Assembly (NCBI GenBank): GCA_903835685.1
Contig: CAILNX010000026.1
Location: 1-64,000 of the forward strand
From: an uncultured delta proteobacterium
GTDB lineage: Bacteria; Desulfobacterota; Desulfovibrionia; Desulfovibrionales; Desulfovibrionaceae
Reading direction: 5' to 3'
DNA length: 64,000 nt
A model generated the notes under the pieces. It did no database searches. It was not told where the DNA came from and worked only from the letters and a program-made list of their open reading frames with translations. Both the position numbers and the translations under genes were made by a program. This document shows positions 1 to 7,775 of the stretch, piece after piece. Numbering within the stretch: the stretch's first letter is position 1; each line of letters starts with the position of its first letter.

Positions 1-833
1 TCGTAGATGTCCTCGATGCCGCGCGAGGCCTTGAACACCAGGGCCTCGAAGCCCGGGGTGATGGGTGTGGAAAGCTCCACGCTCAAGGCCTTGGCCCGGA
101 TGATCACTTCCTGGGGATCGGAAATGTCGGCCGGGGTGATCTTGTTCATCACATCAGCGGCCGAGTAGCCCAGCATGCGTTCCGCACCCACGTTGAAGAT
201 CTGGATGACCCCCTTGGCGTCCGTGGCGATGCTGGAAAAATTGGCGCTGTTGAAAATGGCGTTCTGCAGGGCTCCGGCCTTGAGCAGGGCCTCTTCGGCC
301 TCCTTGCGCGCGGTGTTGTCCGTGCCGATGAGCAGATACCCGATGATGCGGTCCTGATCGTCGCGCAGGGCCGTGACCGAGACCACGGCCGGGAACCTGC
401 TGCCGTCCTTGCGGATGTAGGTCAGCTCGTAGATGTCCTCGATGCCGCGCGAGGCCTTGAACACCAGGGCCTCGAAGCCCGGGGTGATCGGCGTGGACAG
501 CTCCACGCTCAAGGCCTTGGCCCGGATGATCACTTCCTGGGGATCGGAAATGTCGGCCGGGGTGATCTTGTTCATCACGTCAGCGGCCGAGTAGCCCAGC
601 ATGCGCTCCGCGCCCACGTTGAAGATCTGAATGACCCCGTTGGCGTCCGTGGCGATGCTGGAGAAATTGGCGCTGTTGAAAATAGCGTTCTGCAAGGCCC
701 CGGCCTTGAGCAGGACCTCCTGACGCCGGAGTTCGTTGTCGACCACCGTCTCGCCCGTTCCAGGGTGGAGGGTGGAAGGGGCGATGTGTTCTGGGCGGAT
801 ATCTGGATTCAAGCCCGTCGTTACCTTGTCCAT
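1..833 (-). CDS. Tandem PAS-domain sensory protein, 5' part only
   Basis: The gene starts at ATG 833 behind an AGGAAG ribosome site and runs off the left edge, so its output domain is not visible. After about 40 residues come two PAS domains of 142 residues each. Their DNA is almost identical, with a direct repeat of period 426 bp (for example 1-300 against 427-726). Each unit carries the PAS-like stretch FNVGAERMLGYSAADVM and ends in a PAC-like segment. A histidine kinase or diguanylate cyclase output is likely by analogy but not shown. It begins 50 nt downstream of the kinase stop at 883, so it may be the last gene of that operon. Confidence 0.8.
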   Translation of the reverse strand, partial: MDKVTTGLNPDIRPEHIAPSTLHPGTGETVVDNELRRQEVLLKAGALQNAIFNSANFSSIATDANGVIQIFNVGAERMLGYSAADVMNKITPADISDPQEVIIRAKALSVELSTPITPGFEALVFKASRGIEDIYELTYIRKDGSRFPAVVSVTALRDDQDRIIGYLLIGTDNTARKEAEEALLKAGALQNAIFNSANFSSIATDAKGVIQIFNVGAERMLGYSAADVMNKITPADISDPQEVIIRAKALSVELSTPITPGFEALVFKASRGIEDIY

Positions 834-882
834 GTGCTTCCTCGGTTCTTTCCGGTGTCGGATTGATCGATTATTCGAGCTG

Positions 883-2106
883 TCAGGTCTGGTTCGTAAA
901 AGGAGGTTCCCGACCCGTATCCGTTGTGGCTCTCACGGCATTTGGCATGGGCAGGGTGAACACCAGACAACTGCCCTGGTCCGAGGTGCCCGCCAGTTCG
1001 ACTTCCCCGCCCTGGAGGCGGGCCAAACGACGGGCCAGGGCCAGCCCAAGGCCGACCCCTGAATGTTTCTTGGTATGCGGACGCTCCATCTGGGTGAAGG
1101 GGGTGAACAGGCGGGACAGGAATTCCGCGGGAAAGCCCGGACCCGAGTCCTCGATGCGCACCTCGAGGCTTTCCCCTTCTGTCGTTGTGAACCTGCGGCC
1201 GGAGACTTTCACCCTGCCCTTGTCCTGAGTGAACTTCACGGCATTGCCCAGCAGGGCCACCAGGACCTGCCGGAACTTCACCTCATCCAACAACATGGCC
1301 TGCTCCATATCCCCAGCCAGATCCAGTTCCAGGCTGATGCTGTGGAGGGAGGCCTTCTCCTTGCTCATCTCCAGGGAGGCGCGCAGCAGCCCGGCCGGGG
1401 AGGCCGGGGCCAGTTCCAAGGCTATGTCCCCGGCGTCGAGCTTGGTCAGTTGGAGGATGTCCGTGAGCTGGGCCAGCAGCCGCTGCCCCGACTCCCGGAT
1501 GGTGGTCACGTACTCTTCCTGCTTGTCCGTGAGCGGCCCGAAGAAACGGTCCAGGAGCACCTCGGAAAATCCGATCACCGAATTGAGCGGGGTGCGGAGT
1601 TCGTGGCTCATGTTGGACAGGAAATCGCTCTTGGCCTGGCTGGCCGCATTGGCGGTCAGGAGCGCCTCCCGCAATTTCCGTTCAAGCTCCTTGGTCCGGG
1701 TGATGTCCAACAGGCACCCGACGATCTCAATCGGCGCGCCGTCGTCGTTCTTGATCAGGGTCATCTTGTCCATGAACCAGACATAGACCCCGCTGTGGCT
1801 GCGGAGGCGATATTCTTCCGAGCATTCTCCCCGTTCGGGCAGGCTCTTCAAGATCGCCAGGACCCGAGGGGCGTCTTCGGGGTGCAGGCTGGTTCGCCAG
1901 AAGTCCGGGTCCGCGACCAGAAGGTTCGAGTCCCAGCCCAAGGCGGCCTGGGTGTTGCCGCAGACCGAGGTGTAGCGGTGATCTTCATCCGGCGCGCGGC
2001 TGTAGATGAGCATGGAGGCCAGGGAGAGGATGCACCGGTGGCGGGCCTCGACATCAGTGCCCAGGGCCGAGTCCGGCCGGGGGTTATTCAGCGGGCGGGA
2101 GGGCAT
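883..2106 (-). CDS. PAS-domain sensor histidine kinase
   Basis: About 407 residues with no membrane segment, so probably cytoplasmic. Order is a PAS/PAC domain (about 30-140), a short coiled coil, HisKA with the phospho-acceptor in SNMSHELRTPLNS (His near 168), then HATPase_c with the N box GNAVKFT, the DSGPGF box and GVGLGLALARRL. The start at 2106 overlaps the end of the upstream HD-GYP gene by 23 nt, which implies translational coupling. The frame is open further upstream, but that part lies inside the other gene. The receiver and receiver-HD-GYP proteins just upstream are plausible phosphorylation targets. Confidence 0.85.
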   Translation of the reverse strand: MPSRPLNNPRPDSALGTDVEARHRCILSLASMLIYSRAPDEDHRYTSVCGNTQAALGWDSNLLVADPDFWRTSLHPEDAPRVLAILKSLPERGECSEEYRLRSHSGVYVWFMDKMTLIKNDDGAPIEIVGCLLDITRTKELERKLREALLTANAASQAKSDFLSNMSHELRTPLNSVIGFSEVLLDRFFGPLTDKQEEYVTTIRESGQRLLAQLTDILQLTKLDAGDIALELAPASPAGLLRASLEMSKEKASLHSISLELDLAGDMEQAMLLDEVKFRQVLVALLGNAVKFTQDKGRVKVSGRRFTTTEGESLEVRIEDSGPGFPAEFLSRLFTPFTQMERPHTKKHSGVGLGLALARRLARLQGGEVELAGTSDQGSCLVFTLPMPNAVRATTDTGREPPFTNQT

Positions 2107-3643
2107 GGTAGGCCTTTTCGAACGTGTCCTTGAGGTGCTCATAGGTTTCCTCGAAATGACCGGCGATCTTCTTGAAAGCCGCAAAAACCCGGGGATCGAA
2201 ATGTCCGGGATGCGTCCGCCCGTCGCCCTGGGTGATGATCGCACAGGTCGTGGCGTGGTCGTACGGGGGCTTGTAGACCCGCGTGTTGCGCAAGGCGTCG
2301 TACTGGTCGGCCATGGACAGGATCCTGGCCTCCATGGGGATGGCTTCGCCGGATATCCCCCGGGGATAGCCCGAGCCGTCCCAGCGTTCGTGATGGTTCA
2401 GGGCGATGTTCTTGGCCATGGTCAGGCGGGGGTTGTCCCCCAGGATCATGGCCCCGTATTGGGGGTGCAGCTTCATGACCTCGTATTCCTCCGGGGTCAG
2501 CTTGCCGGGCTTGAGCAGGATGGGCGGAGGGATGTGGATCTTGCCCACGTCGTGGGTCAGGGCCTGGACCTTGATGGAGCGGATGAACTTCTCGGGCAGG
2601 CCGATTTCTCGGGCCAAAAGGGCGCAGTATTCGCCCACCCGGTGGATATGGTTGCCGGTGTCCTCGTCGTTGGCCTCCGAGGCCCGGGCCAGGGCCTGCA
2701 GGCTGTAGTCAAAGGCGTCGGAAATCTCGTTCATCTGGAGATAGAGGGTTTTCAGGAACACGGTGTGGGTGACGATGGCGTTGATGACGTCCGCGTCGTA
2801 GCGGGTGATGGGCCGCTGGTAGTTGAGGACCAGGAGGCACACGTCGTCGCTCATGAAGCAGAGCATGTTGCGCACCTGGATCTTCCGCTCCCTGAGCTTA
2901 GCGACCACGGGGCCGATCTCCTTGCCCTCCAGTTCGTCTCCGGAAAAGGTGACCACCCGGGCGGCCTTGCCCTCGGGCAGGGCCAGGTACAGGTCCAGCA
3001 TCATTTTGAAACTGGTCCGCTGCACCTTCTCCGTGCTTCGCTCGTACACGTACCAGCGCCAGGAATCCCCACCGAGCTTGAGCCCCGCCACCACCTGGGA
3101 GGGCTTTTCCGGGTCCGCTGCCCGTCCGAGGATCAACTCCACCACCTTGTCCATGGCCTTGAGCAGGCTGAAGTTGTTGGGGTCGTATGTCCTGGCGATG
3201 ATCCGGCCGAACGAGGTGATCTGGCTGATGTTGGCGTATGCGCTTTTAAGCCGGTCGTTCAAGTCCTTGACCTTGAGCAGCATGTTCACCCGGGCCAGGA
3301 CCTCGGCCTGGTCAAAGGGCTTGGACAAAAAGTCGTCGGCCCCGGTCTCGATGCTTTTGATGCGCTCGGCCTTGGCTGTCAGGGAGGTGACCATGACCAC
3401 CGGGATGTCCCGGGTCAGCGGGTCTTCCTTGATGGCCCGGCACACGGCGTATCCGTCCATGCCGGGCATCATCACGTCCAGAAGGATCAGGTCCGGACGG
3501 TGCTTGCGGGCGACCTCCAGGGCCTGGGGGCCATTTTCGGCCTCGAACACCTCGAATCCGCGAGGCACGAGCACGGCCCGCAGGAGATCGCGGTTGTGCT
3601 TCTCGTCGTCCACGCAGAGAATCGTGGCCACGGCAACGGTCAT
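2084..3643 (-). CDS. Response regulator with HD-GYP domain (c-di-GMP phosphodiesterase type)
   Basis: 519 residues. The N-terminal receiver (about 5-125) has the acidic pair in CVDDE and phospho-acceptor Asp56 in LILLDVMMPG. A middle region of about 190 residues has no recognised motif. The C-terminal HD-GYP domain (about 325-500) has the metal motif THDVGK and the signature HHERWDGSGYP. HD-GYP proteins hydrolyse cyclic di-GMP, and the receiver suggests phosphorylation control. The start overlaps the upstream receiver stop by 4 nt (ATGA) and the end overlaps the kinase start. Activity on c-di-GMP is inferred from the intact motifs. Confidence 0.9.
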   Translation of the reverse strand: MTVAVATILCVDDEKHNRDLLRAVLVPRGFEVFEAENGPQALEVARKHRPDLILLDVMMPGMDGYAVCRAIKEDPLTRDIPVVMVTSLTAKAERIKSIETGADDFLSKPFDQAEVLARVNMLLKVKDLNDRLKSAYANISQITSFGRIIARTYDPNNFSLLKAMDKVVELILGRAADPEKPSQVVAGLKLGGDSWRWYVYERSTEKVQRTSFKMMLDLYLALPEGKAARVVTFSGDELEGKEIGPVVAKLRERKIQVRNMLCFMSDDVCLLVLNYQRPITRYDADVINAIVTHTVFLKTLYLQMNEISDAFDYSLQALARASEANDEDTGNHIHRVGEYCALLAREIGLPEKFIRSIKVQALTHDVGKIHIPPPILLKPGKLTPEEYEVMKLHPQYGAMILGDNPRLTMAKNIALNHHERWDGSGYPRGISGEAIPMEARILSMADQYDALRNTRVYKPPYDHATTCAIITQGDGRTHPGHFDPRVFAAFKKIAGHFEETYEHLKDTFEKAYHALPPAE

Positions 3644-4008
3644 AGGTCTCCCAGCAGTTCCGTGACCAGTTGCGGCAGCCTGCGCGTATCCAGCGGCTTG
3701 GACATGTATTGGTCGAAGCCCTGGGCCAGGATCCGTTCGCTGTCGCCCTTCATGGCGAAGGAGGTCAAAGCGACGAGTTTGATGCCTCTGGTGAGCGCGT
3801 CGGCCTTGAGGGCCGCCCCTGCGGCCAGTCCGCTCATGACCGGCATTTGGATGTCCATGAAGATGAGGTCCGGCAGGTGTTGCCGGGCCATGTCCAGGCC
3901 TTCCTGGCCGTCGCCCGCCTCCAGCACCTCGTGCCCGTGGTGGTGAAGGATGTCCCGCAAGAGCATGCGATTTTTTTCGTTGTCCTCAACGATAAGGATT
4001 CTGGCCAT
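3640..4008 (-). CDS. Single-domain response regulator (CheY/DivK-like)
   Basis: About 122 residues forming one receiver domain: acidic pair in IVEDNEKN, phospho-acceptor Asp52 in LIFMDIQMPVMSG, the Thr of ALTSF, and the conserved Lys in YMSKPLD. The start at 4008 is chosen because AGGAGG lies just upstream; an upstream in-frame ATG at 4029 would overlap that site. First gene of a three-gene overlapping operon with the HD-GYP regulator and the kinase, so it probably relays phosphate between them or acts as a diffusible output. Confidence 0.9.
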   Translation of the reverse strand: MARILIVEDNEKNRMLLRDILHHHGHEVLEAGDGQEGLDMARQHLPDLIFMDIQMPVMSGLAAGAALKADALTRGIKLVALTSFAMKGDSERILAQGFDQYMSKPLDTRRLPQLVTELLGDL

Positions 4009-4029
4009 GCCACCTCCTGGAGGGTTCAA

Positions 4030-4606
4030 GGACGTCTCGGCAGCCCATCACCCTAAAGAGGGTGCCGGGGAACCGGACCTCGTTCTCTTCCCGTCGCCAT
4101 CTCCTCAGCATATGGAGGAGCCCATGAGCCGTACCGACAGCGATGCTTCTGTTTTTTCGGATTCCCGGAGCCGTCTCCGGCCACAGCGGCCAAGCCGCCG
4201 CCTCTCGAGCCCCCAAGCCCGGGTCCCCTTTTGGTCAGGGCTTTGATTCCAAGTCCGACTCCAGCGCCGACGGCCTGCCAGACAAGACTCCCTGCTGCAT
4301 AAGGCTCCTGTTCGTTATTCGACATACAGGTGCAGCCGGTTCGATGAGAGGCCAGTGCTTTGGGACCTCCGGCAAGGACGAACGAAGCCTTCTCGTGGAT
4401 GCAGACCTTATCCCAACAGCGTTACAAGAAGCCTGCCACAGGCTGTTTCCTTGCAACATGCTAATAATTATTGGTATATTGTTTGGTGAGAAGGGGAACG
4501 TAGCGTGTTTCTTTTCTGAACAGAGTCGCCGGGCAAGAAATTCTTGGGAAGCAAGAATCAAGGTCGGGGCTTTGGGCCGCGCACGGCCCTCCAGTCCTCA
4601 CCGCCA
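4030..4606. other. Gene-poor degraded strip
   Basis: No convincing gene on either strand in nearly 600 bases. The longer open frames (for example minus 4053-4325, 90 codons) lack ribosome sites and recognisable motifs. The strip contains an AT-rich palindromic patch (CTAATAATTATTGG near 4460) unlike the surrounding GC-rich sequence. Together with the receiver remnant, the MobD-like ORF and the tRNA fragment to its right, it looks like decayed mobile DNA. Confidence 0.5.
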
Positions 4607-4684
4607 TACAAGCGCGGCCGTCCCCATGATGTCGTTCTGATGGATATCGGGCTGCCAGGGGTGGATGGGACTGATTTTAGTTAG
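4607..4684 (+). pseudogene. Fragment of a response-regulator receiver domain
   Basis: The plus-strand frame reads a phospho-acceptor segment, HDVVLMDIGLPGVDG, then a stop at 4682. This is the beta-3 strand and following loop of a receiver or hybrid-kinase receiver domain. Neither the upstream beta-1/2 part nor the downstream lysine region is present in any frame, so it is a short remnant. It sits directly upstream of the MobD-like ORF. Confidence 0.6.
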
Positions 4685-4698
4685 TGAAGAGGTCGTTT

Positions 4699-4911
4699 AT
4701 GACCGAACTGGAGTGGCATTTGACCCAAGCGTTCACGCGAATGGAAGAGAATCTGGGAGCTCGTCTGGCAGCCTTGGAGAGGTGGATGGAAGCACTCAAA
4801 ACAGAACAGAGTCGGATCAGGAGGGAGGTGCAGGCCTGCGGGGGCTTGGCGGGAGACTTGGAGAGCTCGTTGCGAGAACTCGAAAATGCGTTGAACAGAT
4901 TGTCGGCATAG
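4699..4911 (+). CDS. Small coiled-coil protein, MbeD/MobD-like
   Basis: 70 residues starting at ATG 4699 with GAGG seven bases upstream. It opens with MTELEWHL and is an almost continuous amphipathic helix rich in Glu, Leu and Arg. The start and the pattern resemble the small MbeD/MobD mobilisation proteins of ColE1-type plasmids (MTELE then a heptad repeat). I rely on remembered family features, so the assignment is tentative. An overlapping +1 frame continues as an acidic tail to 5045 and may be real or accidental. The nearby tRNA-Asn fragment agrees with a mobile-element origin. Confidence 0.5.
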   Translation: MTELEWHLTQAFTRMEENLGARLAALERWMEALKTEQSRIRREVQACGGLAGDLESSLRELENALNRLSA

Positions 4912-5060
4912 CCCGGAACGTTCCGGCAGGGAAAACGCAAATCGTGGACCTGCTATCAGACCTGAACCTGGAAGATGAACCTGATCCTTCCGAACCGGGG
5001 GAAGCCGTCCCTGATCAGGACCTCGACCCTAGGTTTCGCAACTGACGGGTGGTGACGCCT

Positions 5061-5108
5061 TCGCTGTTAACCAATAGGTTCGGTGTTCGAGTCACCGCCG
5101 GGGAGCCA
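5061..5108 (+). tRNA. tRNA-Asn 3' fragment (probable attachment-site remnant)
   Basis: The segment reads as the anticodon loop CTGTTAA (anticodon GTT, Asn), the variable loop, a T arm with stem CGGTG/CACCG around TTCGAGT, the 3' acceptor strand CCGGGGA, discriminator G and CCA. No matching 5' half (TCCCCGG with a D arm) lies upstream, so this is not a complete tRNA. Such detached tRNA 3' ends are the usual mark left where an integrative element has recombined into a tRNA gene. Confidence 0.75.
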
Positions 5109-5118
5109 CGGAAACATA

Positions 5119-5153
5119 AGGGCTTTCAGGTTTGCGCCTGGAGGCTCTTTTTC
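5119..5153 (+). terminator. Intrinsic terminator after the tRNA-Asn fragment
   Basis: A 12-pair stem (AGGGCTTTCAGG with CCTGGAGGCTCT, including G-T pairs) and a TTTGCG loop are followed by TTTTTC. It is probably the original terminator of the tRNA gene, now next to only its 3' half. Confidence 0.7.
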
Positions 5154-5188
5154 TGTTTGTCCACAATCCTCATTCGAACCGTTCGTTC

Positions 5189-5674
5189 TTACTCTCCCGC
5201 CAACTCCAAGACCGCCTGCCGGGTCTTGGCGGCCAGCCTGAAACCCAGCGCGTCGAGCTGATTCAAGATCGGAGCCAGGGATGGGATCAGGCCTGCCGCT
5301 TTGGCCTGGACCAGGATGCCCAGTGTCCCGACATGGGCGACTCGCAGGGTTTTGGCCATCTGTCGGGCCAGCATGTCGTCCAGGATGACCACGACATCCG
5401 GGCCATGTTCGAGGGCCAGGGCCAGCACCTGGGACTCCCCCTCGCCCAAGTCCCGAGCCAGGGGGAGGGCGGCCAGGGCCAGGGGCGTCTCGACTCGGAC
5501 CCAGGGGAGGGTCTCCGGTTTGGGCAGGTCCAGGCCGAGGCGGCGGCCAGCGTCAAGTTCCGCGATCACTCCCTGGGGGACGGTCACATTCCCGGCCAGA
5601 GCCCGGAGCAGATCAAGCCGACCGGCTTGGTGGAGATATTGAAGGGGTGAGGTGTTACAGATGATCTTCCGCAA
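5189..5674 (-). CDS. DUF3368-type PIN-like protein, probable toxin
   Basis: 161 residues. The start KIICNTSPLQYL matches the DUF3368 group of PIN-like proteins (D/N-T-S/T-P-L). Acidic residues typical of a PIN active site follow (IAELDAG, GEGESQVL, ILDDMLAR). PIN toxins are usually Mg-dependent ribonucleases. The first motif has Asn where classical PIN domains have Asp. It overlaps the upstream UPF0175 gene by 20 nt, the usual antitoxin-first arrangement. Toxicity is inferred from family and arrangement. Confidence 0.75.
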   Translation of the reverse strand: MRKIICNTSPLQYLHQAGRLDLLRALAGNVTVPQGVIAELDAGRRLGLDLPKPETLPWVRVETPLALAALPLARDLGEGESQVLALALEHGPDVVVILDDMLARQMAKTLRVAHVGTLGILVQAKAAGLIPSLAPILNQLDALGFRLAAKTRQAVLELAGE

Positions 5675-5927
5675 TCCGCACCTCGCCGAGCAGATCGTCC
5701 CGACTTAAGGTGAAGGTGTCCAGGCCGAAATCCGCCAGCCGGGAAAGGAAAACCGTCCGTGGGACGCCCGCCATTTTGGCGGCCGCGCCTGAGGACAGCC
5801 GTCCCATCTCGTAAAGCTTCAGGGAGGCCAGGAGGCGAAGTCCATCGCCGATCTCCTGTCCCTTGAGCGGGAGGCTCTTGATGGCGGCCAGGGCATCATC
5901 CGGGATGTCGATGGTGATTTGAGTCAT
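5655..5927 (-). CDS. UPF0175-family protein, probable antitoxin
   Basis: 90 residues. An N-terminal strand (MTQITIDIPDD) is followed by helices and the segment SSGAAAKMAGVPRTVFLSRLADFG, a short helix-turn-helix-like region typical of UPF0175 proteins. AAGG upstream of ATG 5927 serves as ribosome site. UPF0175 genes commonly precede DUF3368 genes and are regarded as their antitoxins, and the 20-nt overlap with the downstream gene fits this. Autoregulation is likely for the class, but no clear operator is visible. The pair sits beside the tRNA-Asn remnant. Confidence 0.75.
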   Translation of the reverse strand: MTQITIDIPDDALAAIKSLPLKGQEIGDGLRLLASLKLYEMGRLSSGAAAKMAGVPRTVFLSRLADFGLDTFTLSRDDLLGEVRIAEDHL

Positions 5928-6049
5928 ATCTTACACCTTCTGTCCGCAGCGCTCATCATTCATGCCACGCAATCACTTTGCCCCGGTCTTGGGCTTTTCG
6001 CAACCGGCATTCGGCCCCCATGCTTTTTTCCAGCATCTTGCACCCGGTT

Positions 6050-6595
6050 TCAGGCGCTCCCATGCATGATCTTGTCGTGCACCTCTCGGGTCAGGGTCTC
6101 GATACTCTGGCTCAGAGTCTTCACCAGTTCGGTCAGTTGCGTGTTTTGCTGCATCAGGTCCATGAGTTGGGCGGTCTGCTGGGCCGCAAGAACCTGGCGC
6201 TCTTCGGCCGCATTGGCCAGGTCTTCCCGGTGTTCGGCGTCAGCTTCGGTGTGGGCCTTGTCCCGGTCGGCCTGCCTGGTCTGGGCCAGCAGGATGAGCG
6301 GGGCGGCGTAGGCGGCCTGGAGGCTGAAGGCCAGGTTGAGCAGGATGAAGGGGTAGATGTCGAACTGCCAGACCCCGGCGGCGTTGACGACGATCCAGAT
6401 CGCGACCAGGACGGTCTGGCCCACCAGAAAGAGGGGGGTCCCGAAAAACCGGGCAAAGGCCTCGGCCTTGAGGGCGAACCAGTCCCCTCCGAAGACCGGG
6501 CCGAGGTGGGCGTGGGGCACATGAAAGCGCAAATGACGAGGGGCGGTCGGGACCGCGGAAGCGGCGGCCTGAGGACCCACAGGGCTGTTCTTCAT
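6050..6595 (-). CDS. DUF1003 inner-membrane protein
   Basis: 181 residues. Two hydrophobic segments (about 51-74 and 81-104) are joined by the short turn VWQFDIYPF, followed by a long charged coiled-coil tail with many Gln and Glu. This layout and the phrase DIYPFILLN are characteristic of DUF1003. GGAGAACAT precedes ATG 6595. No enzymatic motif is visible and the function is unknown. It lies downstream of the ADH synthase gene on the same strand with a gap of about 30 nt and may be co-transcribed. Confidence 0.85.
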   Translation of the reverse strand: MKNSPVGPQAAASAVPTAPRHLRFHVPHAHLGPVFGGDWFALKAEAFARFFGTPLFLVGQTVLVAIWIVVNAAGVWQFDIYPFILLNLAFSLQAAYAAPLILLAQTRQADRDKAHTEADAEHREDLANAAEERQVLAAQQTAQLMDLMQQNTQLTELVKTLSQSIETLTREVHDKIMHGSA

Positions 6596-6626
6596 ATGTT
6601 CTCCGTTTGGTGTTGCGGCCGGGGGG

Positions 6627-7430
6627 TTATTCCTGCCCCTTGAGGATATCCATGGCCTTGTCCGCGCTGACGTCTTCGTGCACCACGCTGGCCAGGGCCT
6701 GGGTGATCAGGTCCGGGCGTTTGTGCTGGAAGATGTTGCGGCCCACCGAGAGCCCGGCCCCTCCCGCCCGCAGGGAGTCCTGGACCATGCCCAGGAAGGC
6801 GCGGGTGCTGTCCATCTTGGGGCCTCCGGCAATGACCACCGGGATGCAGCAGGCGTCCACCACGCGCGAGAACGACTCCGGGTCTCCGGTGTAGGGCACC
6901 TTGACCACGTCCGCGCCCAGCTCCACCCCAACCCGGGCGCAGTGGGCCACGATCTCCGGGTCGTACTCGTCGCGCACCTTGGGGCCGCGCGCATAGACCA
7001 TGGCCAGCACGGGCATGCCCCAGCTCTGGGCCGTGTCCGTCACCCTGCCGAACTCCTCCAGCATCTTGGCCTCGCTCTCGTCGCCTAAGTTCACGTGCAC
7101 GCTTACCGCGTCCGCGCCCAGGCGGATGGCCTCCTCCACGCTGCACACCAGGGCCTTGGCGTTGGGCAGCGGGGACAGGGAGGTGCTGGCGGACAGATGC
7201 ACGATGAGGCCCACGTCCCGGCCCCGGGTGCGGTGGCAGCAGCGGGGCATGCCCTTGTGCATGAGCACGGCGTTGGCCCCGCCATCGACAATGGATTTCA
7301 CCGCGCTGTGCATGTTTACGATGCCGGGGATGGGTCCCACGGTGGTTCCGTGGTCCATGGGGACGATAATGGTGCGCCGGGTGTTGCGATCAATGATGCG
7401 CTCCAGCCGGACTGCTTTGCCCATAAACAT
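6627..7430 (-). CDS. 2-amino-3,7-dideoxy-D-threo-hept-6-ulosonate (ADH) synthase
   Basis: 267 residues of the DhnA/LsrF class I aldolase family. [13 protein letters not shown] near the start, the barrel strands [10 protein letters not shown] and [11 protein letters not shown] (candidate Schiff-base Lys), VVIAGGPK and [13 protein letters not shown] match the archaeal-type ADH synthase. That enzyme makes the first intermediate of an alternative route to 3-dehydroquinate from aspartate semialdehyde and a deoxy-ketohexose phosphate, replacing DAHP synthase. GGAGG six bases before ATG 7430 supports the start. The partner dehydroquinate synthase II is not in the window. A generic DhnA aldolase is the alternative. 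Confidence 0.8.
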   Translation of the reverse strand: MFMGKAVRLERIIDRNTRRTIIVPMDHGTTVGPIPGIVNMHSAVKSIVDGGANAVLMHKGMPRCCHRTRGRDVGLIVHLSASTSLSPLPNAKALVCSVEEAIRLGADAVSVHVNLGDESEAKMLEEFGRVTDTAQSWGMPVLAMVYARGPKVRDEYDPEIVAHCARVGVELGADVVKVPYTGDPESFSRVVDACCIPVVIAGGPKMDSTRAFLGMVQDSLRAGGAGLSVGRNIFQHKRPDLITQALASVVHEDVSADKAMDILKGQE

Positions 7431-7775
7431 TGTGGTCCTCCAGTATGGTTGCGCGCCGTGGCCGGGAAATTCCCCGCGTCACGGGCTTTTATGCTGACGC
7501 CAGGTCCTCCTATCAAAGACAGGGGCCGCTCACAACTCCGGCACAACGATAACGGCCAACGTCCGCCAGAACACCAACCCTGAAAAAAATATAACGCCCT
7601 TGATGTATTTCTGCATACCAGCTAGGCAGACGCAACTTGTAAGGCCAACCCCGTCGCGAGGCGGGTTTCGGAAAGCCACGGATCTCGCTCCGCAATGAGA
7701 CAGCCGGGCCGCCAAGTCGAACGGATGTTCCCTGTGGCGGTTTTCGACTGTGAACTTCTTGGCAGGAGCGAGGCA
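7431..7775. other. Intergenic region between divergent genes
   Basis: 345 bases separating the divergent ADH synthase and chemoreceptor genes. It must hold both promoters. An A/T-rich patch around 7579-7595 (GAAAAAAATATAAC) is the only promoter-like composition; I see no clear -35/-10 pair, riboswitch or small ORF with a ribosome site. Confidence 0.4.

Noticed and set aside
2006-3946. Long plus-strand open frame opposite the HD-GYP and receiver genes
   Set aside because: Antisense shadow produced by GC-rich codon bias; low-complexity Gly/Val/His-rich translation, no ribosome site, and the minus strand carries clear domain motifs.
4053-4325. 90-codon minus-strand frame in the degraded strip
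   Set aside because: No ribosome site and a composition change halfway; insufficient to call a gene.
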